Assembly: GCA_031308135.1 (NCBI GenBank)
Contig: JAHLJT010009419.1
Location: 185,753,829-185,817,828 of the forward strand
DNA length: 64,000 bases
Reading direction: 5' to 3'
Source of the DNA: Acheta domesticus
Taxonomy: Eukaryota; Arthropoda; Insecta; Orthoptera; Gryllidae
In this document: in pieces, positions 23,438 to 36,045 of the stretch
Numbering within the stretch: the stretch's first letter is position 1
Layout: every line of letters begins with the position of its first letter
The notes under the pieces: model-generated
Database searches by the model: none
Seen by the model: the letters and a program-made list of their open reading frames with translations, nothing else
Told to the model about the DNA's origin: nothing
Translations under genes and position numbers: made by a program

Positions 23438-24386
23438 AACTAGTGGTGCTAAAACAGCACATTCCGAAAATCCAGAGAATGTGAAAAAAAATGTTCTTTG
23501 GGCGCCCAAAGAAGGTATCTGGGAAGATCATCATTCATAACAGAAAAACTGATGACTATAGAGATTAGAAAACTAAGTTCTGCAAGAAACTCTGCACCAT
23601 TCTATAGCACCACTAATTTATTTTTTATTTATTTATTTGTCGTCTCTTATTACACATGTGGAGAAAATTTAAAGAAAAACATTGGAGCTGTTTTTGAGAA
23701 AAATTTCTTTCGCAAATTTCAAGCACCAATTACGAAAAAACTACTCGTTTTTTCAGAAAATTGTACATGACATTTTTTTGAAGACTTTGTCTGAGGCCAA
23801 AATTTCTGTCTACAATTTTGTAGTTTTTAAAATATGTTTTTGAAATTTTCCAAAAACAAAGCATCACCAGGAAATAGGATTAGCGCCATATTTTTTACCG
23901 TCTCTTCTTACGTAAGTGAAGAAAATTTAAAAAAAAAAAACAATTTGGAGCAGTTTTTGAGAAACAAAGTTTTGGTAAGTTTCAAATGCAATCTACGCAA
24001 CAACTACTCATTTCTTCAATAAAGTGTACATGACCTTATTTAAAGTACTACCGACTTTGTCTGAGGCAAAAATCTCTATCTTCAATTTTGCAGTTTTGAA
24101 ATTGTTTTTGGCAATTTTCGAAAAATTGGAGATATTAACGAAAAGAATACCTGCATCATTTTTTTAAACGTCCTTTGTACAATTCAACAACAAAATGTAA
24201 TCAAAAAATTTGAAGTCATTTTTTTGAAAACTTTCAAAACGTCCAATGGCTTCATGTAAAGTTTCCCCCAAAGTTAAAATATCTATTTCAAATTCCAGGA
24301 GCCTCGACATTAACCAAATCAATTGGGGAATATCAATTTTGAAGAAAATCGGCTGAACGGTTTAGGCACTAACGTTGACCACAGAC
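23438..24386 (+). repeat. modular AT-rich repeat family, partial copy (forward)
   Basis: This is a member of the dispersed non-coding family described at 55138-56712. It shows repeated TTTTTGAGAAA words (23690, 23950) and ends with the family signature ATCGGCTGAACGGTTTAGGC before a GGAC repeat. It joins tail to tail with the reversed copy at 24481-25725. Confidence 0.65.
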
Positions 24387-24480
24387 GGATGGACAGACGG
24401 ACAGACGGACAGACGGACGGACGGACGGACGGACGGTCGGATGGACGGACGGACGGACGCACGGTCGGATGGACGGACGT
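24387..24480. repeat. (GGAC)n / (GGAT)n tetranucleotide tract
   Basis: Repeated GACGGACGG and GGATGGACGG units lie at the junction of two oppositely oriented modular repeats. Shorter versions of the same tract end the family copies near 41665, 46765 and 56465. Confidence 0.95.
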
Positions 24481-25725
24481 TTTGCCGTCAATCGATTTTT
24501 TACTATCAAGAAGCAACAAAAGCTTTGAGATTTTGAAAAAGATTCTGTAAAATTTGGGGGAACTTTGCATGAAGCTCCTCGGACATTTTCAAACTTTTCT
24601 CAAAAACGGCTCCAAATGTTTTCTTCAAATTGCTTGTAAGAATAGAGTAAAATTCATTTATTAAGGTGGCATAGGTCCTAATTTCGCGGTTAACTCTGGA
24701 TTTCCGAAAATTGCAAAAATTTGAATTCTTCCTACAACTACAGAATTAAAGATAGAGATTTTTTCTTCAAATAAAATTTGTTTTCCATAGTGAGTCATGT
24801 ACATTTTTTGAAAATTTTAGTAGTTTTCGCGCAATATTGTGTGCAATTTGTGCAATTTTAAAAAATTACAAAAACAAGATTTTCTCAAAAACGGGCCCAA
24901 ATTTTTTCTTTAAACTTTTGGTGGGGATAGTGCCTAATGTACTCAGTGAGATGGCATAAACGCTATATTGCTCTATTCTTTTGTTTTTTCAAATATTATA
25001 AAAATATAATTTTTTTGACTGGTCTCCCACGTCGTTAATATTTACTTAAGAGACGATTTGTTCACAATATTATATTTAGGAGTACATGTGATTTAAATAA
25101 TGTCAAGTAAAGATTCTCAAGAACTCAACCATTTTTGTGAAAAATAACTCAAAATTCTGCTTTTTCAGAAACGTTCAAACGCGATTTTCTTATAAATGGC
25201 TCCAATTTTTTTCAAACTTTAACGGATAGTACTAATTGCACTCTTTAATATGACGTAAAGTTCATTTTGAGTTTTTTTTCCAAAAATTACACAAATGTAC
25301 TTTTTTAAAGATCTCTCACATTTTTAATATGCACATACAATGTGTAAACATTATTATATTTGTGAGTGCAATTGCTTCAAATGACTGTAAATGAAGATTT
25401 TGGAAACTCAAAAATTTTCTGAGAAAAAGAGCTCCAAATTTCGCATTTTTAAAGGCGCTCAAATGCTATTTTCTTAAAAACAGCAACAAACTTTTAAAAG
25501 AAAATTGCCACTTAGGACGAGATTTTTGTGTTTTTTAATATTCTAAAATTAATATTTCCGTTCTACCATTAAGAAACAAAAAAATTAAGAAAAAAAATGT
25601 ACTTTGGGCGGCGATAGATAGCAGCTAGCACGAGTATGTGACAATTCCAAATAGCTAGTCCAGACCCAAGGAAATAGAAAACTAATACGGGAAAGTCTGT
25701 GCCATTCTGTAGCACTACCAGTTAA
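24481..25725 (-). repeat. modular AT-rich repeat family, nearly full copy (reverse)
   Basis: Reverse-oriented copy. The module starts, read as TTTCTCAAAAACGGCTCC and variants, occur near 24596, 24881, 25187 and 25469, about 285-305 bp apart. The far end (25600-25725) matches the family's other terminus (GGGAAAGTCTGTGCCATTCT). No coding frame. Confidence 0.7.
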
Positions 25726-25830
25726 TTACACATAATTACACAAAACCTTTTTTTATGTTTTTCAAAATTTCGAATGTTTTTGAGGTACTAAAAACCAACC
25801 TCCACTTGATTTCCTCTAATTGTCAAAATC

Positions 25831-27670
25831 CATTGTTGCTAAACATTGTTAGGAACCAGCGCCATCACCGGGGCTACCTCCCCTGGTGGGAGGGCAGGCG
25901 CCTAACAGTGTGTGTTGCTGTCATCCCAGCGACTTCTCCCAGCAAGGTAGTAGTGTCGTTATGGCAGGTGGACGTCAACAGACTCTATCCCGTCTCTCTC
26001 GTGGCAACTGGGTGGCGGTTTTCTGCAAGGCAGACTGCAGAGAAAAACCGACCGGATCCTGATGGTATGCCATTTATAGAGACATGGAGGACGTAAATGA
26101 CTTGTGCTCAATTTTTCTTTGATACCGTTGATTCGAGTTTGACGCCGCCGCCTCTTTCCTTATAAGAAAATCAATGTTGTACATTTTATACCATAATTTG
26201 AATGCGCTTTCAAACAACTTGCTTCTTTGAAGTACGTGACTGCCCAAAATTATACATGTATTATTTTGCATTTAATATTTAAACGTTTCTTTACCCCTTT
26301 ATATCAGTATTCTCCTCTCTTGTGGTTTTAAAATGATACTGCTCATAAACGAAGCTTATTTAATATTATATTTTCTAATTACATTTTACAAACCTTTTAG
26401 AGGTAACGATCGACTTTGGATTTCAATAACAGTGAAAAAAGCATTGTTGCAACCATTGTCGGGAACCAGCGCCATCACCGGGGCTACCTCCTCGTGGTGT
26501 TGTAGTGGGAGAGCAGGTGCATAACGGTGTGCGTTACCGCACAGCTGTCACATCCCAGCGCCTTCACCCAGGAAGGTAGGAGTGATGGAAGAGCAGGTGG
26601 GACGCCGACAGACTCTGCGCCAGTCTCTCTCCTGGCAACGAGGCGGCGGCTTTGTGCAAGGCAGATTGCTGAGAAAAATCGACCGGATTCATACGGCTGA
26701 TGGTATGTCGTTTACAGAGACATTGTAGACGTAAATTACTTGCGCTTAATTTTTTTTCATTATCACATTTGTGAGTTAGACGACGACGCCTCTTTTCTTA
26801 GAAACTTACTTTCTTAGAAAATGTATGTTGTACTTTTTATACAATAATTTGAATGCGCTTTCAAACAACCGTTTCTTTCAAGTATGTGCCAGCCCAAAAT
26901 TATACATGTATTGTTTTTCGTTCAAGATTTAACCGTTTCGTTATTCCTTTATATCGGTATTCTCCTCTCTTGAGGTTTTAATGTGAATGCTTACAAAGAA
27001 AGCTTATCATCATCATCATCACCATCAACTGCATCAAGGATTAGACTTGTTCGGTCTGTTCCGGCTCCTGAAAACTACTCACTCCATCTTCTCAGTGGTC
27101 TTCCCACATTTCTTCTTCCCTTCGGCTTGTAGTTCAAGGCAACTTTGACTATCCTTTCTTCGGGCTTTCTTAATACATGATTTTTCCATTTTCTCTATAT
27201 TCTTTAATATTGTCATTCATACTTAAAATTTTTAATTGATTTCTAATTTCTTTTCTTGTGATTAAGAAGTGTATAACCTGCTGCGGTTCGAAGAAACTTC
27301 ATTTCAGCTGATTCTATTCTTCTAATTTGGTCTTTAGTTAATGTCCAACAACAAATGTCCAAGAAGTTAATGTCCAAGAAAGCATATTTAGTGCTATATT
27401 TTCTAATTATATTTTAGAGATAACGCTCAACATTGTTTTCTTTCACAGTTACTGAAATCAATTGTTTCAAACCATTGATGGAACCAGCGCCATCACCGGG
27501 GCTACCTCCTCGTGGTGTTGTAGTGGGAGAGCAGGTGCATAACGGTGTGCGTTACCGCACAGCTGTCACTTCCCAGCGCCTTCACCCAGGAAGGTAGGAG
27601 GGACGGCAGAGCAGGTGGGACGCCGACAGGCTGCGCCAGTCTCTCTCTCCTGGTAACGAGGTGGCGGGTT
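25831..27670. repeat. three-unit tandem repeat, ~610-bp period
   Basis: The block GGAACCAGCGCCATCACCGG recurs at 25852, 26462 and 27479. The first two units are complete with a 610-bp period, and the third is truncated after about 200 bp. The second unit is lengthened by a 367-bp insertion (27007-27373). Units share long diverged stretches such as AATTTGAATGCGCTTTCAAA. No coding frame is conserved. Confidence 0.8.
27007..27373 (-). mobile_element. short retroposon fragment with (TCA)n end
   Basis: The insertion sits in the second 610-bp unit between imperfect 13-bp duplications (26994-27006 and 27374-27386, 11 of 13 identical). It begins TCATCATCATCATC on the plus strand, which is the simple-repeat tail of a minus-strand retroposon. 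It is probably the 3' end of a LINE, judged by tail and TSD; the family is uncertain. Confidence 0.55.
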
Positions 27671-27839
27671 TGTGCAAAGCAGGATGAGAAGAATAAGGTC
27701 CCGTATTAATGTTATGTTTGTTTAATAATTACCCTACTGTGCGAAGCAATAAGGAGGGTTATGTTTTTCATGATGGTGAATCTGGGTTTCTTGATTGTCA
27801 TCTATACTTTGACCGATTCGATTAATATTTTTATGCAGG

Positions 27840-28430
27840 GCCCTGCTAAGGCTTATGAGACCGGGAGAGGTGACTCACGGCATCAACTGAAGTCACTACA
27901 GTGCCTCTAACAGGGAGGTCCTAAGTTCGAGTCATGACGGTGGCAGGATTTTCGACACTAGCTAGATAGCTAGGTCCAAATTCAGGCACTAACAGGAGGA
28001 GAATTATAGTGACCAGTTGCTTTAATTGGTAGTTGCTCATGGTTTCTGCGATCAATATCAGGAGAATGCCGGAGCAGTTCTTTAACAAACGGGCGACGGA
28101 CCGCGTGCAATCTTTCCTTCCTCTTCCTTGTCCTTTCGTCACCCCTTGCTTACACACATTTACAGTTACTTGCACTACACAATCACACTTGCTAGGATAC
28201 TAGTCGAGAGCTTACAGCTTGTTCCAGCTGGAAGTGCCCCTCTGGTGACAGATATGTGGTTGAGGAAAATTCCCCGAAGTCGACGATTAAATTGGCGCTG
28301 GATCTCGCCATTCAGCGGGGGAAGATCACCGCCACCACCTGCAATAAAACACCCACTGTTTTTATTGGACTAATGACCGCAGCAGTTGCCGCGCCCGGAA
28401 TCACTAATCAAGCAAAGCCAATGGAGGCCC
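27840..28430 (+). repeat. SINE-like dispersed repeat, copy 1
   Basis: Matches 28555-29035 in direct orientation through GTGCCTCTAACAGGGAGGTC, TTCGAGTC and CGCTGGATCTCGCCAT. It contains AGTTCGAGTCA at 27924, similar to a tRNA-type B box. The 3' part ends ...GGAATCACTAA. The head is more diverged than copy 2. Confidence 0.55.
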
Positions 28431-28554
28431 AGCTGAGACCGGCGACCAACGAACTTGACGCGCGGTAAACTCGGACGTGCAGTGTTGGACGTTGAACACT
28501 TTCGGGACTCCTATCAGCATATGATGTGCGAACAGACGGGTAAAGCTGCCATAC

Positions 28555-29035
28555 CAGGAAAGGTGGCTCAGTGCACCAACTGGTGTGCCTCTGCAGTGCC
28601 TCTGACTGGGAGGTCTGAACTTCGAGTCCCGACGGCGCGCGGCGGCAGGATTTTAGACACTAGCTTGTCAGCTAGGTCAAATTCAATCACTGTCGGGAGG
28701 AGAATTCTAGCGGTTGGTTGCTCTGATCGGTAGTTTTCCATTCAATCACTGTCGGGAGGAGAATTCTAGCGGTTGGCTGCTCTGATCGGTAGTTTTCCAC
28801 ACTAACATGCACAACACTACTACACATGCCGGGAGACCTGTCGGAGACTTCAAGCTTGTCCCTCGCTGGTGGGAAATATCTGGTTGGGGTAAAACCGCGC
28901 TAGTCGTGTGTAGGTCGGCGCCGGATCTCGCCATCCAGTGAGGAAAGATCGTAGTCACCACCGATAAAAATTTACTACACTTACGGGACTAATCTCATTA
29001 TTTGACGCGCCCAGAATCCCTAACAATCAATGTAA
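28555..29035 (+). repeat. SINE-like dispersed repeat, copy 2, with a 59-bp internal duplication
   Basis: The head has TGGCTCAGTGC (28564-28574) and ACTTCGAGTCC (28619-28629), resembling RNA polymerase III A and B boxes with a long variable-arm spacing. That suggests a tRNA-derived head. Inside, a 59-bp unit beginning ATTCAATCACTGTCGGGAGG is present twice in tandem (28681-28739 and 28740-28798) with one mismatch. The tail matches copy 1. SINE status is an inference; no poly(A) or clear TSD was found. Confidence 0.55.
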
Positions 29036-29169
29036 ACCTGTCACGTATTCCGAGCGTTTGTCGGCCCCCAATTTCGTTAGGCCATAGTTATCGTTAGAAT
29101 ATGTCTGTGAGTCGTGGTTGATTTCCAGTTTCCAAACAAGATACAATAATAAGAGTCCGACAAAATTCA

Positions 29170-30060
29170 TGTTCTTTTTACTTTTCCTTATACATACTAT
29201 ATACAGAGTAATATACGTAGTTTAGGAAAAGTTACGTAAAGCTGCGCGAAAAACGGCGGATATTCGCAGAAAAAAATCATTGCCGGGCCCTGATAACAAA
29301 AAAGGGGATAAATTCAGTGGCTAAATTAAGAAGAAAAAACTAACACGTTGTGTAGAGAGAATCACAGTTTTTTGGGTCCTTGATACCGAAAAACCAATTT
29401 AAAGCAAAACGTCCATTTGTCCGTCTGTCTGTCCATCCGTCAGTGAACACCACTAGCGCCTAAACCATATATAGAATTTTTTTTCAAATTTAAGAAACCA
29501 CTCTCAATCTGGCTCTAGTTAAGACTCTGAGATTTTGAAAAAATATTCAATAAAATTTGGGGGTACTTTACAAAAGCCCCCCTTAAATGAACTCTATGAG
29601 ATGACATTAACGCCATCAGTTCTTTTGTTTCTTCAAAAATTACGAGAATGTATTTTTTTACATCTCTCACGTCGTTAATATTTTCATTAGCGGCGATTTG
29701 TTTACATTGTTCTATTTACGAGTACATGAGCTATAAATAATGTCATATAAAGTTTACCGAAACTCAATTGTTTTCTGTGAAAACGAAGTTAAAATTCCAC
29801 ATTTTCAGATATGCTCAAACACCATTTTCTCAGAAATGGCTCCATATTTTTCTTCTAACTTTTCGAACGTATAGTGCTATTTGCACTCTTTAATATGACG
29901 TAAAGTTCATTTATAGGTACCTTTTCGTTTTTTCAAAAGTTACATAAATGTAATTTTTTGAATGATCTTTCACACCGTTAATATGCACATTTCCAAGAAT
30001 TTGTAAAACTATTGTATTTGTGAGTTGATGTAAAGTACATTAGTAAAGTACAAATTTGAT
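29170..30060 (-). repeat. modular AT-rich repeat family, partial reverse copy
   Basis: The outer end TTAGGAAAAGTTACGTAA and GCGCGAAAAACGG matches the terminal region of the copy at 55138-56712 in reverse. GTCCGTCTGTCTGTCC and CTAGCGCCTAAACC (29415-29465) are the reversed signature and GGAC tract. A module start lies near 29840. Confidence 0.6.
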
Positions 30061-30338
30061 GATAGCGATTTTTTGTTAACTGTAAAACTCAGTAGGTACT
30101 TTAAAAAAGTCCTTTATATAGTTTTAAAATATATTTGTCGTTGGACCGGACGCACGTTTGCAAATTTTTGAAATTCCAGATTCGAATTTTCGCACTTCTT
30201 TTAATCGTTCAGGAGTTATCAGATTGCATTGCAATAATGCCGTATGCCGCGAAACGGCAGTACCAAATTCCCAGAATTCCTTCTCCTTGTTGGGAAACGT
30301 TACAGCTCCCTGAAGGGGCGGAACCAGAGACCAATTTG

Positions 30339-30386
<48 letters not shown>

Positions 30387-31094
30387 ATTACAGATTATGT
30401 AGAATGACGCAGGCTAAACTCAGCTCATGATATGATTTTATTGTCGAATATGAGTTGATAAATTAAGCTTTAAAAGAATTAGTTTTCGCACCTAATGTTC
30501 TACGATTTGTAATGAATTTTACAAATAATGACTGGGATGCTTTAATAAGGAGTATGGACAGACATTTCGGTATAATAATATTATGTAACTAAGGGCGAAA
30601 AAGAACGTGCTGTTTTCGCATCACTATTTTCAAAAGAAAGGCACAATCTTCGATATCACTAAATGCAATTCGATAACTCTCTCAATGGTAATTCTAGTGA
30701 TTCTTTCCATTCCGTAATATATTTTTATAAAAACACATTTCCAGTCATTAGAACGATATATTTCGACTTCTATCTATGCCAATACACACTCGTGTAAAGA
30801 AGAAAATCATCAATCTCTCCAACCAGCAAGATACAACTCTTCACAACATATGATTTTAAAAGAATGCATTCCAACAGGCTGAATTGAAATAAATGCATTG
30901 ATCAGATATAGAGTAGTTTTCAGTTGCAATGAAATATCTACCATGCAAATGTTTCTAAGTATATCAAATTAAAATATAAGTTTTAATTAATATTACTTCG
31001 GAGAGTTTTTGATTGAAATTGTGCTTCATGCAGATCGACCCGTCGCCGACTCCACCCCATCTTCTTATGCTGCCGCTATTTTACGTTCCTCGTT
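30061..31094. other. AT-rich sequence with a (TA)n tract, no gene recognised
   Basis: A (TA)n run at 30344-30381 gives rise to a spurious frame. The remainder has no recognisable coding or repeat structure. Confidence 0.4.
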
Positions 31095-33320
31095 TATACA
31101 AGTTTTTATACATCAATATTTTTTAAGAAGTTCACAAGAGTTTTGATACACCAATCATGTACAAGAGTTTTGCTACAGAGTTTATATCAACAACAGTTTT
31201 TCTACGGAGTTTATATCTTCAAGACTTTTGTAACGACGTACAAGAGTTTTGCTACGGCGATTATATCTAAAACAGTTTATCTACAAAGTTTATATCTATT
31301 AGGAATTTTCTACGGCGTTTATATCTACAAGAATTTTGCTACGACGTATATATCTACAAAACTTTTGCTACGACTCGTATATCTACAAGAGTTTTGCTTC
31401 GACTTATATATTTACAAGTGTTTTGCTACGACGTTTCTATCTACATGAGTTTTGCTATGGAGTGTATATCTACAATAGTTTTTCTTCCACCTATATATAC
31501 ACTAGGGTTTTGCTACGACGTGTATATATCTACAAGTTTCATTACGACGTATATAACTACAAGTTTTGCTAAGACGTATAAATCTACAAGCGTTTGGCTA
31601 CGGCATGTACATCTACAAGAGTTCTGCTTGACGTATATACTTACAAGTGTTTTGCTACGGCGTTTATATCTACAAAGGTTTTGCAACTGTATTTATATTT
31701 ACAAGAGTTTTTCTATGACGTATATATCTACAAGAGTTTTGCTTCGTGATATCTATATCTACAAGAGTTTTGCTTCGTATATATCTACAAGTGTTTTGCT
31801 ACGACATATATATCTACCAGAGTTTTGTTGCGACGTATATATCAACAAGAATTTTGTTATGGCGTATATATCTACAAGAATTTTGCTACGAAATGTACAT
31901 CTACAAGAGTTTTGCTACATCGTATATATCTTCAAGAGTTTTGATACGGTGTTTATTATATCTACAAGAGTTTTGTTACGGTGTTTATTATATCTCCAAG
32001 AGTTCTACGACGTATATGTCTACAAGATTTTTGCTATATGTATATATCTACGAAAGTTTTGTTACAACGTATATATCTACAAGAGTTTTTCTACAGTATT
32101 GATATCTACAAGAGCTTTGCTACAACGTATATATCTACAAGAGTTTAGCTTGAACATACATATCTACAAGAGTTTTGCTACGGTGTTTATCATATCAGCA
32201 AGAGTTTTTCTACAGTATTTATATCTACAAGAGTTTTGCTACGACGTATATATCTACAAGTGTTTTGCTACGGCGTTTATATCTACAAAGGTTTTGCAAC
32301 TGTATTTATATTTACAAGAGTTTTTCTATGATGTATATATCTACAAGAGTTTTGCTTCGTATATATCTGCAAGTGTTTTGCTACGACATATATATCTACC
32401 AGAGTTTTGTTGCGACGTATATATCTATAAGAATTTTGTTATGGCGTATATATCTACAAGAATTTTGCTACGAAATGTACATCTACAAGAGTTTTGCTAC
32501 ATCGTATATATCTTCAAGAGTTTTGATACGGTGTTTATTATATCTACAAGAATTTTGTTACGGTGTTTATTATATCTCCAAGAGTTCTACGACGTATATG
32601 TCTACAAGATTTTTGCTATATGTATATATCTACGAAAGTTTTGTTACAACGTATATATCTACAAGAGTTTTTATACAGTATTGATATCTACAAGAGCTTT
32701 GCTACGACGTATATATCTACAAGAGTTTAGCTTGAACATACATATCTACAAGAGTTTTGCTACGGTGTTTATCATATCTGCAAGAGTTTTTCTACAGTAT
32801 TTATATCTACAAGAGTTTTGCTACGACGTATATATCTACAAGAGTTTTGCTATGCCGTGTATATCTACAAGAGGTTTGCTACAGCATATGTAACTATAAG
32901 AGTTTTGCTACGTCGTATATATCTATAAGAGTTTTGCTACGGTGTTTATTATATCTACATGAGTCTTGTTACGATGTTTCTTATATCTCCAAGAGTTTTG
33001 CTATGGTGTTTATATTTACAAGAGTTTTGCTGCGACGTATATATTTACAAGAGTTTATCTTGGACGTATATACCTACATGAGTTTTGCTACGGTGTTTAC
33101 TATACCTACCAGACTTTTGCTACGGTGTTTATTAGATCTATCAGACTTTTCTACGGTGTTTACATCTACAAGAGTTTTGCTACAACATATATATCTACAA
33201 GAGTTTTGCTACGACGTGTATATCTACAAGAGTTTTGCTACGGCGGTTATATATGCAAGAGTTTTGCAATGCGTATCTTCAAGAATTTTCCTACGGCATG
33301 TTTATCTACACTATTTTACA
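31095..33320. repeat. ~28-bp minisatellite with higher-order repeat
   Basis: Units of about 27-31 bp with the core TATATCTACAAGAGTTTTGC run for ~2.2 kb. A higher-order duplication is visible: the block from 31650 recurs from 32263 (613 bp later) with the same ordered set of variant units, and one unit is missing in the second block. All three plus-strand frames of the consensus lack stops, which explains a 499-codon open frame (31394-32893) that I do not accept as a gene. Confidence 0.93.
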
Positions 33321-34895
33321 TACAAGTCACTGTTGCTATTTCGCAGTCCTGGTTCTGCAGTTTGTTTCTACGTACACTTTCTGTGAACTTATGAAGGTTT
33401 TTTGAGGTAAGCGGTGTGAAATATTTACCTAATCGTAATCGTAATCTTTTGTAAATTGTTATAGCTCTACTCTTTATTATTATGTGACCTTAGGTCCTTC
33501 AATTATCCAAATGATATTTTATTATGTAATTCTTATTATACTTTGAAAAATCAAGTTATTAATTTATAAGAGAAGTTTCCTGGCAAACATATTATTTTAT
33601 ATCAAAGGCTGGGAGATATTTCATTTCAACTGTGTTTGATTCTAAGGACGTGAAGTTTCTACACTGTTTCTTAGTACTAAATACATTATTTTCATGAAAA
33701 TATTTAATAATAAATTAAATTTTGGAAGAATTGATATACAGATGACTGAATGGGTCAAATGTAAACTTTATACAATTGCCTAACAAATATTGTTATTGTT
33801 TTCATATCTTTCACATAATTGGGCATTACAAGATTTAGAAAATTTCGGTATAATAATGTTAAATTGTGCATTCACAAATCTTGCAACATTAATTACACCC
33901 TTCCTACAAAATATTGAACACTGATTTCCAATACCTTTTCATACAACTTTAAAATGCTTAGTCCTACACCAGGCCAATAAGTTCGTTTTAACATACTATT
34001 TTCGGGCGCAACGTATTCTAGACCAAAGCATTTATCGTCACTGCTATTCCGAATTGGAAATAATTATCTGTGAACCTAGAGCATATTAGAAACTTCAGAA
34101 AATTAAAAATGTAACTTGGTATCTGGACGGACGGAGACGGAGAGATTTTTTGACGTAATCTAATTTTTGTGTATCAAGGACTCACAAATCGTGATTTTAA
34201 CTACAGAAACTGGAGGTAATTTTGTACATATTGAAACAAGATCTATCCACTTTTTCTGTATCAAGGCCCCACATTGCGAGTTTTTCTGTCAAAAAATCAC
34301 CGTGTTTTGCTGCAGCCTTACATAACATTGTCTTAACTACATATATTACTTTGTATATAGTACGTACGTATAAGACATCTCCATTTTTTTATTAAATTTT
34401 TTGTATGAAAAATGCTAAATGCATGGAATAACACGATATCAATGCTACTTAGATGTACTTTGTAGTAATAGAATTTTCTCTGTTTGCTTAAGTAAGGCAG
34501 AGTATTCTGCTTTGGGAAGATTTCCACGATTTGCTTTCTTCCATTCATTTAGAACGTTTCTCGAAGCAACTTTGAGCGGCCTGAAGAATGCCACGTCTAA
34601 GGGTCGGCACAAATGCATTTAAGTTGGGGGTAGAACAATTAAATGAATATTTTTATTCTCACAAAGGGTAGTTACATTTACACTGAGATGAATAGATAAA
34701 TTATCTCCTATCATAACTTTTCTGTCTTCGAGTTTCTATCCATATGGTAGAAAAATATATTAAAACCAATCATCAAATATGGTATAGTCAAACCATCCAT
34801 CAAGTTCTGATTGTACCGGACAACTGTTACACTTCTTCAGTGCCTATGGGAGAAAGATATTTGGCCTTGTATACGGTGTATGGTGGTAGAAGTGA
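33321..34895. other. AT-rich sequence, no gene recognised
   Basis: Nothing coding is supported. A short GACGGACGGAGACGG stretch near 34128 hints at a decayed fragment of the modular repeat family. Confidence 0.35.
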
Positions 34896-34940
<45 letters not shown>

Positions 34941-35922
34941 CATCATCATCATCCGAATTTTTCACTCTCTGCACTATGTGCAGGAACATTCACCTGACCA
35001 TTGCTGGTCTACGCTCGGTCGGTCTCGCTGAGACAAAACGCAAACGAACATTACTCTTGACATTTCAATCAATCGTGTCCCAATCAGTCGTACATCCCAG
35101 GAATTCTCTTACTATTCTGCAGCTATCCAGTATTACTGCTTTTTGCATTTGTTCCACGCATGAGAATGGTAATTCCAACACTTGAATTGCTTGCATTGTG
35201 TGTTTTGGTACTAATCCTGTGGTGGACAGTATTATCGGTAGTATGCCGATATTCTCAAGTTTCCATTGGTGGCGAAGCTCTTGAGTCAACGGTACATATT
35301 TCTGAATTTTCAAGCTATGAACAGATTCTAGATTATTATTGTTGACGACTGCAAAATCGATGATCATGGCTGTTTTCTTGAGCTTGTTCAGAACTATTAT
35401 ATCTGGCCTATAGTTCGAAATCGTGGCATCTGCAATAATGCTTCTGTCCCAGTACAGCTTCCATTCTTCATTTTCCAAGACTGTAGAAGGATGATATTTG
35501 TAATATGGGACATCACAGGACTCAAGTCCGTATTTTCTTACTAGTCGTCCGTGAATTATTTTCCCCATATTATCGTGTCTAACTTTATAGCCAACACACT
35601 ACAACCAGCAAGGATGTGCTGGATGTTTTCATGCTGTGCACCGCATCTTCTACATTCATCACTTACTATGGAGGGGTCTCTTATTACATATCGTAAGTAA
35701 TTTCTTGTTGCGATAACCTGGTCTTGGATGGCTATCATAAAGCCTTCTGTCTCTAGGTACAGTAAACCATGTGTCAACCACCTGTTGGAAACTCTAAAAT
35801 CAATGTTCTGGCCTGATAGTTCATTGGGATATCTACCATGTAGCTCTTTTCGACACCACTTTTGCATCAGGCTTTCATGACTAGTGTGCTCTGGTTGAAA
35901 CAGAGTATTTACAAGATTTAAG
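34896..35922 (-). mobile_element. R2-like (restriction-like endonuclease) LINE, 5'-truncated copy
   Basis: The minus-strand element ends in a (TAA)n tail (seen as (TTA)n at 34896-34943) about 120 bp after the coding stop. Only the C-terminal part of the protein remains, and the 5' truncation lies near 35922, next to the tail of the longer copy. 5' truncation and simple-repeat tails are typical of target-primed retrotransposition. Confidence 0.7.
35065..35867 (-). pseudogene. R2-like LINE C terminus: CCHC knuckle and endonuclease
   Basis: Two overlapping frames (35867-35556 and 35568-35065) form one protein with a frameshift near 35560. The first carries CRRCGAQHENIQHILAGC, a C-x2-C-x8-H-x4-C knuckle. 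The second carries RPDIIVLNKL...IIDFAV, fitting the PD...D core of a restriction-like endonuclease, then a C-terminal STTGLVPKHTMQAIQ and VREFLG block. That block is shared with the copies at 36046 and 44496. The identification rests on motif order and is not proven. Confidence 0.6.
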
Positions 35923-36045
35923 GGGTTATTATTATTATTTTCCCATTACATCACGACTAAAGATATTATGAGTCGGCTGAATATAAGATCTACTCCAGGT
36001 TGCAACCAGCTACCTAAGGAGCAGATCCAGTGACTATCAGTGCCT

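Noticed and set aside
24319..24570. Frames of Thr/Asp/Gly or Pro/Ser/Val/Arg repeats
   Set aside because: They are translations of the (GGAC)n tract.
31394..32893. 499-codon open frame and its overlapping relatives (31746-32102, 32175-32684, 32757-33386)
   Set aside because: They lie entirely in the ~28-bp minisatellite. All three plus frames of the unit lack stops, so the open frame is a by-product of the repeat.
31095..33320. CRISPR-like array because of ~28-bp repeats
   Set aside because: There are no unique spacers; units follow each other directly and vary gradually. The context is eukaryotic.
34744..35185. Frames with poly-Ile or poly-Leu
   Set aside because: They translate the (TTA)n LINE tail.
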